Positions 1 through 6,635 of a DNA stretch of 8,365 nucleotides are shown here, in pieces. Source of the stretch: Bacteroidota bacterium. GTDB taxonomy: Bacteria > Bacteroidota > Bacteroidia > B-17B0 > Aurantibacillaceae. Both the position numbers and the translations under genes were made by a program. The notes beneath the pieces were generated by a model. That model saw only the letters and a program-made list of their open reading frames with translations. It was not told the DNA's origin and did no database searches. Numbering within the stretch: position 1 is the stretch's first letter; each line of letters starts with the position of its first letter. The stretch spans positions 1-8,365 of the forward strand of contig CANJJP010000053.1 in NCBI GenBank assembly GCA_947474485.1, written 5' to 3'.

Positions 1-38
1 AAACCTCCAAACTGAATAACTGTACGATTAGGTCTCAT
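1..38 (-). CDS. 5' end of an unidentified leftward gene (truncated by window edge)
   Basis: Reading leftward from an ATG at 38, the frame stays open to the window edge and encodes MRPNRTVIQFGG. I do not recognise the protein from 12 residues. The case for a real gene is positional. A perfect TAnnTTTG element with a spaced TTTG lies just upstream on the same strand, leaving 19 nt between the -7 motif and the ATG. That is the same geometry as for the MCE gene further along. The gene would be divergent from uvrC. It is called from its start and promoter only, so the function is unknown and the call is moderate. Confidence 0.5.
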   Translation of the reverse strand, partial: MRPNRTVIQFGG

Positions 39-57
39 CTTTTTACAAAAAGGGATG

Positions 58-87
58 CAAATATACACATAAAAACTTATTAACAAA
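58..87 (-). promoter_or_regulatory. Bacteroidota-type promoter of the leftward gene at 1-38
   Basis: On the minus strand the -33 element TTTG (87-84) is followed after 18 bp by TATATTTG (65-58), an exact match to the TAnnTTTG -7 consensus known for the primary sigma factor of Bacteroidota. The 17-23 bp spacing expected in this phylum is met. Transcription would begin about 5-7 nt further on, giving a leader of roughly 12-15 nt before the ATG at 38. This is the best-formed promoter in the window. Confidence 0.6.
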
Positions 88-173
88 GAAAATTTCGAAT
101 TTAGATAAAATCCCAATTCAAACTCTTTATCGAACAAAACTAATAATAAAACGCAGCTTTGAAGGCAAAAATT

Positions 174-181
174 TACCTTTG
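174..181 (+). promoter_or_regulatory. -7 promoter element of uvrC
   Basis: TACCTTTG matches TAnnTTTG exactly and ends only 8 nt before the uvrC GTG. No good -33 TTTG lies at the expected 17-23 bp distance; the nearest (158-161) is only 12 bp away, which is too close. If the element is used, transcription would start within about 0-3 nt of the start codon. The motif match is seen; promoter use is inferred. Confidence 0.5.
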
Positions 182-189
182 CACTAATT

Positions 190-1998
190 GTGACAGAAAA
201 TAAACACATAGAAGCCATTATTCGTTCACTTCCCGAAGAACCGGGAGTATACCAGTATTTTGATGCAGACGGAAAGATTTTATATGTTGGGAAAGCTAAA
301 AGTTTAAAAAAACGGGTTAGTTCTTACTTTACAAAAGAGCATGATAGCAGCCGACTACGGTTATTGGTAAAAAAAATAGTAGATATAAAAACCATTAAGG
401 TAAATACCGAAATGGATGCTTTGCTGCTTGAGAACAATTTAATTAAAACATTTCAGCCACGTTATAATGTAAATTTAAAAGATGATAAAACCTATCCTTG
501 GGTTGTAATAAAGAAAGAACGTTTTCCTCGTATTTTTTATACACGCAAGGTAATTAAAGATGGTTCAGAATATTTAGGGCCTTTTGCAAATGTAATGTCC
601 TTAAGGGCTTTGTTAGATTTGATTCAGCAGCTTTACACATTACGAACTTGCTCATTAGATTTATCTCCAAAAAACATTGAATCAAACAAATATCGTCCTT
701 GCTTGGAGTTTCACATTGGAAGATGCAAAGCGCCTTGCGTTAATAAACAAAGCGAGGAAGAATATAACAAACATGTAACACAAGTTAAACTTTTATTAAA
801 AGGAAATTTAAATGCAGTAATACGTGATTTAAAAGAGGAGATGAATGCGCTTGCTTCAAATCTTGAATTTGAAAAAGCACAAGAGCACAAAACAAAAATA
901 GATTTACTAGAACGTTATGAAGGAAAGAGTTTAATTGTTAATCCATCCATAACAGATGCTGAGGTGTATGGGTTTTATTCATCACCAACATCCGCATTTG
1001 TAAATTATTTTAAGGTAACCAACGGCGCAATTATACAGGGGCAAACAATAGAGCTGCAAAAAAAATTAGAAGAAACAGATGAAGAATTATTAGTATTTGC
1101 TATACATGAATTTCGTCAACGTTTTAATAGCACAAGCAAAGAAATTTTGTTACCATTCGATATCAATTTTGTTTTTCCTGATGTAGAAATATCGGTTCCA
1201 AAAATTGGAGACAAGAAAAAATTAATTGAGCTCTCCGAAAAAAATGCAGAGACCTACGCCAAAGAAAAAGAAAAACAACAAGCCATAACCGACCCTGAAA
1301 ATAGCATTAGCCGTGTAATGCAGCAAATGATGAAAGATTTGCGAATGAAGGAAGAACCTCGCAGAATTGAGTGTTTTGATAACTCAAACATACAAGGTGC
1401 ACATGCGGTAAGTGCAATGTCGGTTTTTATTAATGGCAAGCCCGCTAAAAAAGAGTATCGACACTTTAATGTAAAAACTGTTGAAGGTCCTGATGATTTT
1501 GCTACTATGGAAGAAGTTATTTTTAGACGTTACAGCAGAGTTATAACTGATAATTTAGAAATGCCTCAACTAATTGTTATTGATGGTGGCAAAGGGCAAT
1601 TAGGTGCTGCTATTAATAGTTTAGAAAAATTAGGTTTAATGGGCAAGGTTGCCATTGTTGGTATTGCAAAACGTTTAGAAGAAATTTATTATCCTGGAGA
1701 TTCAGTACCACTATACATTGATAAGCGTTCGGAAAGCCTGCGCATACTTCAACACGCCCGTGATGAAGTTCATCGTTTTGGCATTACGCATCATCGTAGC
1801 AAACGGAGTAGAGAAACAATTAAAACTGAACTAAGCGAAATAAAAGGTGTAAGCGAGCGCACCGCAAACAAACTCTTAGTTCATTTTAAATCGGTAAAAG
1901 AAATTAAAACTGCCCAGCTTGGTGAATTAATAAGTGTTGTAGGTAAGAGCAAAGGAGAAATGATTTATACTTATTTCAAGCAAAAACCAGTTGAATAA
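190..1998 (+). CDS. uvrC: UvrABC nucleotide excision repair endonuclease subunit UvrC
   Basis: UvrC is the dual-incision nuclease of nucleotide excision repair, recruited by UvrB to cut 3' and 5' of a DNA lesion in the cytoplasm. The 602 residues are full length for the family. The N-terminal GIY-YIG nuclease domain has GVY (19-21), YVG (32-34), Arg42 and the metal-binding Glu81 in LLLENNLIK. Four cysteines (154, 171, 179, 183) occupy the place of the [4Fe-4S] ligands reported for E. coli UvrC. A UVR motif that contacts UvrB lies around 212-241. The C-terminal RNase H-like nuclease keeps its D-D-H triad: Asp397 in CFDNSN, Asp465 in IDGGKGQ and His528 in RDEVH. Helix-hairpin-helix repeats fill about 548-597. 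The start is GTG at 190: no ATG or GTG lies between it and the in-frame stop at 160, and the first internal Met would remove the GIY-YIG core. No frameshift is seen. Confidence 0.97.
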   Translation: MTENKHIEAIIRSLPEEPGVYQYFDADGKILYVGKAKSLKKRVSSYFTKEHDSSRLRLLVKKIVDIKTIKVNTEMDALLLENNLIKTFQPRYNVNLKDDKTYPWVVIKKERFPRIFYTRKVIKDGSEYLGPFANVMSLRALLDLIQQLYTLRTCSLDLSPKNIESNKYRPCLEFHIGRCKAPCVNKQSEEEYNKHVTQVKLLLKGNLNAVIRDLKEEMNALASNLEFEKAQEHKTKIDLLERYEGKSLIVNPSITDAEVYGFYSSPTSAFVNYFKVTNGAIIQGQTIELQKKLEETDEELLVFAIHEFRQRFNSTSKEILLPFDINFVFPDVEISVPKIGDKKKLIELSEKNAETYAKEKEKQQAITDPENSISRVMQQMMKDLRMKEEPRRIECFDNSNIQGAHAVSAMSVFINGKPAKKEYRHFNVKTVEGPDDFATMEEVIFRRYSRVITDNLEMPQLIVIDGGKGQLGAAINSLEKLGLMGKVAIVGIAKRLEEIYYPGDSVPLYIDKRSESLRILQHARDEVHRFGITHHRSKRSRETIKTELSEIKGVSERTANKLLVHFKSVKEIKTAQLGELISVVGKSKGEMIYTYFKQKPVE

Positions 1999-2038
1999 CT
2001 GCACATTCTTAATTATGTAAAAAAGTAAGAAATAAAAT

Positions 2039-2068
2039 TTTGGTTATTCACTAATCTCTCTATCTTTA
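2039..2068 (+). promoter_or_regulatory. Probable promoter of the porP/sprF-like gene
   Basis: TTTG (2039-2042) is followed after 18 bp by TATCTTTA (2061-2068), which matches TAnnTTTG at all but the last base. The motif ends 15 nt before the ATG at 2084, so the leader would be about 8-10 nt. It lies in the 85-bp gap after uvrC, in which I see no terminator hairpin, so read-through from uvrC is also possible. Confidence 0.4.
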
Positions 2069-2083
2069 TATAAAATTTGTAGC

Positions 2084-3040
2084 ATGAGAATATTTTTATT
2101 CTTTCTTTTTATTTTCTCTATTTTATTTGTTGATGCACAGCAAACTCCTCGTTATACACAATACACATTAAACAATTTAGGTGGCAACCCAGCTTATGCT
2201 GGAACAAACCCAACGAAATTAGAAGTTATGATTGGCAGAAGAAACCAATGGTATGGTTTTGATAATGCACCTAACACAACTTTTTTTAGTGTTAATTATG
2301 GCTATAGAGGAAACTACTCATTTAAAGGATGGCATGGATTTTCTGCCTATTTTGAAAATGATAAAGTAGGTGCAATAACTAACAAACAAGTCTACTTAGG
2401 TTACGCCTACCACTTTAGAATTATTACAGGTATAAATGTTGGTTTTGGTTTAATGGCGGGCGTTAGGTCATTTGGATTAAGTAATGGAGTATTTAATGTA
2501 AACGACCCAGCCTTTACACAAACGAAAGCTTTTGTTTACGCGTACCCTGATTTTATTCCTGGCATGCGTGTTTACTCAAAGAAATTTTTTGTGGATTTAA
2601 GTGTTCGCCAATTGTATAAAAACAAAATGGTTCAAGGGAATAAATTTATCGGTGTTAATGGTAAACTAACACCGCATTATTATTTAACTGTTGGCCGAAA
2701 AATTCATTTAGGTTATAATAATTTTATGATGACACCAACTATTCATGCTCAATCTACTTTATTTGGAATTCCGCAAGTTGATGCGAACATTATGTTTTAC
2801 TATAAAAAACGAGTAGGTTTGGGCGCAAATTATCGTGTTGGAAATTCGTTTTCAGGAATTGTACAAGTGGCCATAACAAAAACATTTGTTGTAGGTTTTT
2901 CTTATGATTATACCGCTAATAGATTTAGAAATGCAGCGGCAAATACATACGAGTTTATGATTGGTGTTTCTCCGGTAATGAGTGATGATTCTAATTCGGA
3001 TAGAAGAAGTGTAGCGCAATGCCCTACTTTCGATTTTTAA
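2084..3040 (+). CDS. PorP/SprF family type IX secretion system membrane protein
   Basis: This predicted outer-membrane beta-barrel belongs to the PorP/SprF family. Members take part in type IX secretion or in surface attachment of specific secreted proteins; SprF, for example, serves the adhesin SprB. The 318-residue precursor begins with a clear signal peptide (hydrophobic 3-16, likely cleavage after VDA at 18). The mature N-terminus carries the family signature: QYTLN at 26-30, NPAYAG at 35-40 and RRNQWYGFDNAP at 52-63. Alternating hydrophobic/aromatic strands follow, and the protein ends in the typical CPTFDF tail with Cys313. Length is normal. No large adhesin gene or other secretion component lies beside it, so its client is unknown and it may be an orphan copy. 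Its stop codon is one base from that of the convergent Fe-S gene. Confidence 0.9.
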   Translation: MRIFLFFLFIFSILFVDAQQTPRYTQYTLNNLGGNPAYAGTNPTKLEVMIGRRNQWYGFDNAPNTTFFSVNYGYRGNYSFKGWHGFSAYFENDKVGAITNKQVYLGYAYHFRIITGINVGFGLMAGVRSFGLSNGVFNVNDPAFTQTKAFVYAYPDFIPGMRVYSKKFFVDLSVRQLYKNKMVQGNKFIGVNGKLTPHYYLTVGRKIHLGYNNFMMTPTIHAQSTLFGIPQVDANIMFYYKKRVGLGANYRVGNSFSGIVQVAITKTFVVGFSYDYTANRFRNAAANTYEFMIGVSPVMSDDSNSDRRSVAQCPTFDF

Positions 3041-3041
3041 T

Positions 3042-4349
3042 TTAACTTTCCTTAGACCAATTCAATCTATCTGATTGAGCAAATTGCCAAGGAGCACCGT
3101 TGTTTTCAATATTAGTAAACATTCCGTTTAATTCAGTTGGAGCTGTACTTTGTTCCATTACTAAATACTGACGTAAATCCATGATGATAGAAAGTGGGTC
3201 GATGTTTACTGGACACTCTTGCACACATGCATTACATGTATTACAAGCCCATAATTCTTCAGGAGTAATATAATCTCCTAACAATGATTTACCATCATCC
3301 TTAAATGTACCACCATTTGCATCAATGTTTTTTCCTACTTCCGTTAAGCGGTCGCGGGTACTCATCATAATTTTACGTGGGGATAATAATTTACCCGTTG
3401 TGTTTTGCGGACAAGCTGAAGTACAACGTCCACACTCAGTACAGGTATAAGAATCTAATAATTGTTTCCAGGTTAAATCAGTCACATCCTTTGCTCCAAA
3501 TCGCTGTGGTGCATTAGGATCAGATAAAGGTTGGTATGATGGGTCAAAATTTGGTTTAACAACATCTGTTACACTTTCTAAATTATGAAATTTTCCTTTT
3601 GCATTTAAATTACTGTAATAAGTATTTGGGAAAGCCAATACGATATGCAAATGCTTTGAATAAGGCAAATAATTTAAGAAAGCGAAAATACCTATAATGT
3701 GTAACCACCAGCAAACACGCTCTATCATTACTAAAGAACCATCACTTAATCCTGAAAGCAATGGGGCTAAAAATCCACTAATAGGAAATGAACCGGCCGT
3801 TGGATAATGATCGTTAGCTCTTAATTGTAAATTTTGATCAGCAGCATTCATTAAAAACAAAGCCGACATCATTATAATTTCTGCAACTAAAATAGCGTTT
3901 GCATCTAAACGAGGGAAACCATCTAGATCTCTACTCATAAAGCGTTTTATCTTGCCAACATTTCTTCTTAACCAAAATGCAACTACTCCAACAAATACTC
4001 CTAATGCAAGTATTTCGAAAAAGCCGATTAAGAAATTATAAAAACTTCCAAGGAAAGAAAAAATACGATGTTTGCCACTAAAGCCATCCACCAACATTTC
4101 AAGTACTTCTATATTGATTAACACAAAACCAACATACACCAATATATGCATGAATGCAGAAAACGGACGAGCTACCATTTTTGATTGCCCCAATGCAACT
4201 CTAAACATAGTCGCCCAGCGTTCAGATTTATTGTCGGTAATTTCTAATTCTCTTCCCAAGAAAATATTTCTTCTTAGTTTCTTTACATTCAAAGAAAAGA
4301 AAACCACAGAGCCCACAAATAATAAAGAGAATATAATAATCGAAATCAT
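3042..4349 (-). CDS. Membrane-bound cytochrome b / 4Fe-4S dicluster protein (NarI/HdrC-like)
   Basis: This is a predicted inner-membrane electron-transfer protein of 435 residues. The N-terminal half has five hydrophobic segments (about 2-20, 64-84, 104-127, 151-169, 211-229) and resembles a NarI-type cytochrome b anchor. His68 in the second segment and His217 and His235 around the fifth are candidate heme ligands. The C-terminal half holds two ferredoxin-type [4Fe-4S] motifs: Cys303/306/309/313 followed by Pro, and Cys369/372/375/379 followed by Pro, as in HdrC and GlpC-like subunits. Such proteins usually pass electrons between the quinone pool and a CCG-domain (HdrB-like) partner. From memory of flavobacterial genomes, that partner is often the next gene, but here a convergent porP-like gene follows instead. 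The gene starts two bases after the MCE gene stop and is surely co-transcribed with it. Donor and acceptor are unknown. Confidence 0.88.
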   Translation of the reverse strand: MISIIIFSLLFVGSVVFFSLNVKKLRRNIFLGRELEITDNKSERWATMFRVALGQSKMVARPFSAFMHILVYVGFVLINIEVLEMLVDGFSGKHRIFSFLGSFYNFLIGFFEILALGVFVGVVAFWLRRNVGKIKRFMSRDLDGFPRLDANAILVAEIIMMSALFLMNAADQNLQLRANDHYPTAGSFPISGFLAPLLSGLSDGSLVMIERVCWWLHIIGIFAFLNYLPYSKHLHIVLAFPNTYYSNLNAKGKFHNLESVTDVVKPNFDPSYQPLSDPNAPQRFGAKDVTDLTWKQLLDSYTCTECGRCTSACPQNTTGKLLSPRKIMMSTRDRLTEVGKNIDANGGTFKDDGKSLLGDYITPEELWACNTCNACVQECPVNIDPLSIIMDLRQYLVMEQSTAPTELNGMFTNIENNGAPWQFAQSDRLNWSKES

Positions 4350-4351
4350 AA

Positions 4352-5326
4352 TTAATCTTTTGGTTTGTTTCTATCCTTTTTCCCAAACACAGAAATATGC
4401 ATATAACGTTCAGGATTGATACGAAGGTCTTTTAATAATTTATCTAAATCTTCAGATGATTTGTTGAGATTATTGTACAAGGAATCGTTTTTAATTAGTT
4501 TACCAACTGTGCCTTGTCCACTATTAACTTGAGCTAAAATTTTGTTCGCATCGGCAAGAGCAATATTCGTTTCTTCAATTGTTTTCTTAATATTTGCTTT
4601 AGCTAGAGAATCACTTATGTTACTGAAGTTGTTTATAACGTTGCTCAGCTTATCGTTGTTTTTCTCAATATTGTTAACGATAGAATTTGTTTTTTGAATA
4701 ATTGCAGAAATAGCTCTTTGTTCCGAACTCATTAAAGTATCCACCTTATAGGTAGTTCGCTCCAATGTCATGATGGTATTTTTAATACTTTCGAAACTAG
4801 TAATTAAATTTTGTCGAACATTTGCATTCATTACCTGTTGTACTACTTGCATAACCGAATCGATAGAAGAAATTAATCCTTCTGCTTTTTTTTGCAGCGG
4901 GGCAATTTGGCGATTTACTTGTTTTTTTAAGTCTTCTTCCATATCAGGAAGTAAGGTATCTCCATCTGCTAAGAACTGTGTGTTATTACTAAACACAATT
5001 TCAACTGCCTTCGAACCTAATAAATCAGAAGAGATAACTTTTGCAAATGAACCTTTAGGTATTTGAACATCAGAAGTAATAAAGAAGGTAACCAATACTT
5101 TATACGAAGTATCTCCTTTTACTAACTCAATTTTATTTACTTGCCCAACTTTATAGCCATTAACCATTAAAGGATTAGCCTCGAGCAAACCCTCGATTTT
5201 AGGATAAATAGCATATAGTTTGCGTTGAGGATTGAAGATATTATGTCCTTTTAGGAAATTGAAACCATAGATGAAAACACCAATGGCAACAATAACAATA
5301 ATACCAACTTTTATTTCTTTCTTCAC
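4352..5326 (-). CDS. MCE/MlaD family lipid-transport protein
   Basis: This is a single-pass inner-membrane protein with a periplasmic MCE domain, the substrate-binding part of Mla-type systems that move phospholipids between the inner and outer membranes. Starting at GTG 5326 it has 324 residues: the KKEIKVG start, a membrane helix at about 7-21, and an MCE domain at about 35-115. That domain includes VNGYKVGQV (55-63) and the LLGSKAVEI loop (102-110). A long helical, coiled-coil-like region runs over about 131-265. A GQGTVGKLIKNDSLYNNL motif (270-287) and a tail with RYMHISVFGKK (307-317) follow, both usual in Bacteroidota homologues. I prefer the GTG start to the longer frame from 5413. The extra 29 residues are unlike the family, would put residues ahead of the helix, and would place the promoter motif at 5353-5346 inside the gene. 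No MlaE permease or MlaF ATPase gene is adjacent, so these would have to be encoded elsewhere. Confidence 0.88.
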   Translation of the reverse strand: MKKEIKVGIIVIVAIGVFIYGFNFLKGHNIFNPQRKLYAIYPKIEGLLEANPLMVNGYKVGQVNKIELVKGDTSYKVLVTFFITSDVQIPKGSFAKVISSDLLGSKAVEIVFSNNTQFLADGDTLLPDMEEDLKKQVNRQIAPLQKKAEGLISSIDSVMQVVQQVMNANVRQNLITSFESIKNTIMTLERTTYKVDTLMSSEQRAISAIIQKTNSIVNNIEKNNDKLSNVINNFSNISDSLAKANIKKTIEETNIALADANKILAQVNSGQGTVGKLIKNDSLYNNLNKSSEDLDKLLKDLRINPERYMHISVFGKKDRNKPKD

Positions 5327-5345
5327 AAATAGTTTATTTGAGCTC

Positions 5346-5353
5346 CAAAGGTA
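5346..5353 (-). promoter_or_regulatory. -7 promoter element of the MCE/Fe-S gene pair
   Basis: On the minus strand TACCTTTG (5353-5346) matches TAnnTTTG exactly and ends 19 nt before the chosen GTG at 5326. At 19 bp upstream stands TTTC (5376-5373), a weak version of the -33 TTTG. It would drive the two-gene leftward transcript with a leader of about 12-14 nt, and it supports the short MCE start. Confidence 0.55.
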
Positions 5354-5396
5354 CATTTTTTTTGATGAAATTGAAAATGAAAAAACATAGAAATGA

Positions 5397-5427
5397 TATG
5401 CCAATACGAACATTTTTACTACATTTG
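5397..5427 (+). promoter_or_regulatory. Promoter of manC
   Basis: TACATTTG (5420-5427) matches the TAnnTTTG -7 consensus exactly and lies 16 nt before the manC ATG. A weak -33 candidate, TATG (5397-5400), is 19 bp upstream. It is back to back with the MCE-gene promoter, with 66 bp between the two -7 motifs, so the 117-bp gap between the two start codons holds both promoters and room for a shared regulator. I see no clear operator palindrome. Confidence 0.55.
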
Positions 5428-5443
5428 AAATCGGAAATTAATT

Positions 5444-6532
5444 ATGAAGAATCAGTATTGCATTATTATGGCAGGTGGAGTTGGCAGTAGATTTTGGCCA
5501 ATGAGCAAAACTAACCACCCTAAACAGTTTATAGACATTTTAGGTACTGGCAGAACCCTTTTACAACAAACTTTAGATAGATTTGAAGGTATTTGTCCGC
5601 CAGAAAACATTTACATTGTAACAAGTGACCAATATAAAGACTTGGTTTACGAGCAATTACCTTCTATTGCTAAAGAGAATGTATTATTAGAACCATCAAG
5701 AAAAAATACTGCACCCTGCATCGCCTACGCTTCTTATAAAATTCATAAAAAAAATCCAAATGCAGTAACTGTAGTTGCTCCTTCTGACCATTTAATTACC
5801 AAAGAAGATACTTTTAAAAAAGCAATCAAATCATGTTTTGCAAAAGCGCAAAGCGAAGATTGTTTGGTTACTTTGGGAATTACACCAAATCGTCCAGACA
5901 CAGGATATGGTTACATTCAATTTATTGATTCTCCAGTTAAAGAAAAAGACAAACGCATAAAAAAAGTAAAAACCTTTGCCGAAAAACCTGAATTGGAACA
6001 AGCAAAAGTGTTTGTACAAAGCGGCGATTTTTTGTGGAATTCTGGGATATTTATTTGGTCAACAAAATCTATCATTAATGCTTTTGAAAAGCACGATCCG
6101 GAAATAGCACAAATATTTAAAGATGGTATTGAAGTATACAATACTGCTCAAGAAAAAGATTTCTTAAAAAAAGCATACTCTGTTTGCATTAGTAATTCGA
6201 TTGATTACTCAGTAATGGAAAAAGCGAAAAATGTTTACGTACGCGAATCCTTAATTGGTTGGAGCGACTTAGGTACTTGGGGAAGCTTATACACTCACAT
6301 AAAACATAGTGAGGGCAATAATGCAATTGTTGGGAAAAATGTTATGATGTACGATTCTAAAAACTGTATTGTAAACGTTGCAAAAGACAAATTAGTTGTA
6401 ATACAAGGTTTACATGATTATATTGTTGTAGAATCAGATGGTATCTTGTTAATTTGTAAAAAAACCAACGAACAACAAATTCGTAATTTCGTTAACGACG
6501 TTAAAGTTCAAAAAGGCGATAAGTTTGTTTAG
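5444..6532 (+). CDS. manC: Mannose-1-phosphate guanylyltransferase (GDP-mannose pyrophosphorylase)
   Basis: ManC joins GTP and mannose 1-phosphate to give GDP-mannose and pyrophosphate in the cytoplasm, supplying GDP-mannose and GDP-fucose for surface polysaccharides and glycosylation. The 362 residues form one nucleotidyltransferase domain with the family motifs. The GGVGSRFWP nucleotide loop is at 11-19 and HPKQF, with Lys27, at 25-29. EPSRKNTAP spans 83-91, and PSDH, with the metal-binding Asp115, spans 113-116. The substrate-site motifs are TPNRPDTGYGYI (147-158), AEKP (179-182), WNSGIFIW (198-205), SIDYSVMEK (252-260) and WSDLGTWGSL (273-282). A short C-terminal segment (about 293-345) carries the usual beta-helix-like sequence. 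The cupin phosphomannose-isomerase domain of bifunctional ManC/AlgA proteins is absent, as is normal for this length, so mannose 6-phosphate must be made by another gene. No sugar-pathway neighbour is visible; the gene appears monocistronic. Confidence 0.95.
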   Translation: MKNQYCIIMAGGVGSRFWPMSKTNHPKQFIDILGTGRTLLQQTLDRFEGICPPENIYIVTSDQYKDLVYEQLPSIAKENVLLEPSRKNTAPCIAYASYKIHKKNPNAVTVVAPSDHLITKEDTFKKAIKSCFAKAQSEDCLVTLGITPNRPDTGYGYIQFIDSPVKEKDKRIKKVKTFAEKPELEQAKVFVQSGDFLWNSGIFIWSTKSIINAFEKHDPEIAQIFKDGIEVYNTAQEKDFLKKAYSVCISNSIDYSVMEKAKNVYVRESLIGWSDLGTWGSLYTHIKHSEGNNAIVGKNVMMYDSKNCIVNVAKDKLVVIQGLHDYIVVESDGILLICKKTNEQQIRNFVNDVKVQKGDKFV

Positions 6533-6554
6533 GTTTTGAATGCGGTAAGACTGA

Positions 6555-6592
6555 GAATCAAGAGAGCAAGATGCAGGAATCAGGACGCAAAG
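6555..6592. repeat. Degenerate direct repeat, about 22-bp period
   Basis: GAATCA begins at 6555 and again at 6577. The following bases are also similar (AGAGAGCAAGA against GGACGCAAAG, one base shorter), giving nearly two copies of a purine-rich unit. It stands in the 141-bp spacer between the convergent manC and GldN-like genes and codes for nothing I can see. It looks like decayed intergenic repeat sequence. Two copies alone are weak evidence. Confidence 0.4.
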
Positions 6593-6635
6593 TACTAGCC
6601 TTCAAGATTTCACTTCCTATTTTTCCTTCCGAAAA

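Noticed and set aside
158..161. TTTG as the -33 element of the uvrC promoter
   Set aside because: Only 12 bp separate it from the -7 motif, below the 17-23 bp range usual in Bacteroidota.
1254..1439. Leftward 61-residue frame inside uvrC
   Set aside because: It is antisense to the conserved nuclease region of uvrC, with no independent support.
1999..2083. Terminator or small RNA between uvrC and the porP-like gene
   Set aside because: No stable stem-loop with a T-run was found; the gap is explained by a promoter alone.
4072..4419. Rightward 115-residue open frame
   Set aside because: It lies antisense across the Fe-S and MCE genes, its composition mirrors their hydrophobic codons, and no promoter or recognisable domain supports it.
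4770..5066. Rightward 98-residue cysteine-containing open frame
   Set aside because: It is antisense within the MCE gene; the cysteines arise from the complement of common codons there.
5327..5413. 29-residue N-terminal extension of the MCE/MlaD-like protein from an ATG at 5413
   Set aside because: The family begins with KKEIKVG just before the membrane helix, and the extension contains the leftward promoter motif at 5353-5346. GTG 5326 is the better start.
5831..6141. Two leftward open frames inside manC
   Set aside because: Both are antisense to strongly conserved manC motifs and lack any start signal or domain.
6621..6635. TTTTC/GAAAA hairpin as a transcription terminator after manC
   Set aside because: The stem is only five mostly A-T pairs with no following T-run; it is too weak to call.
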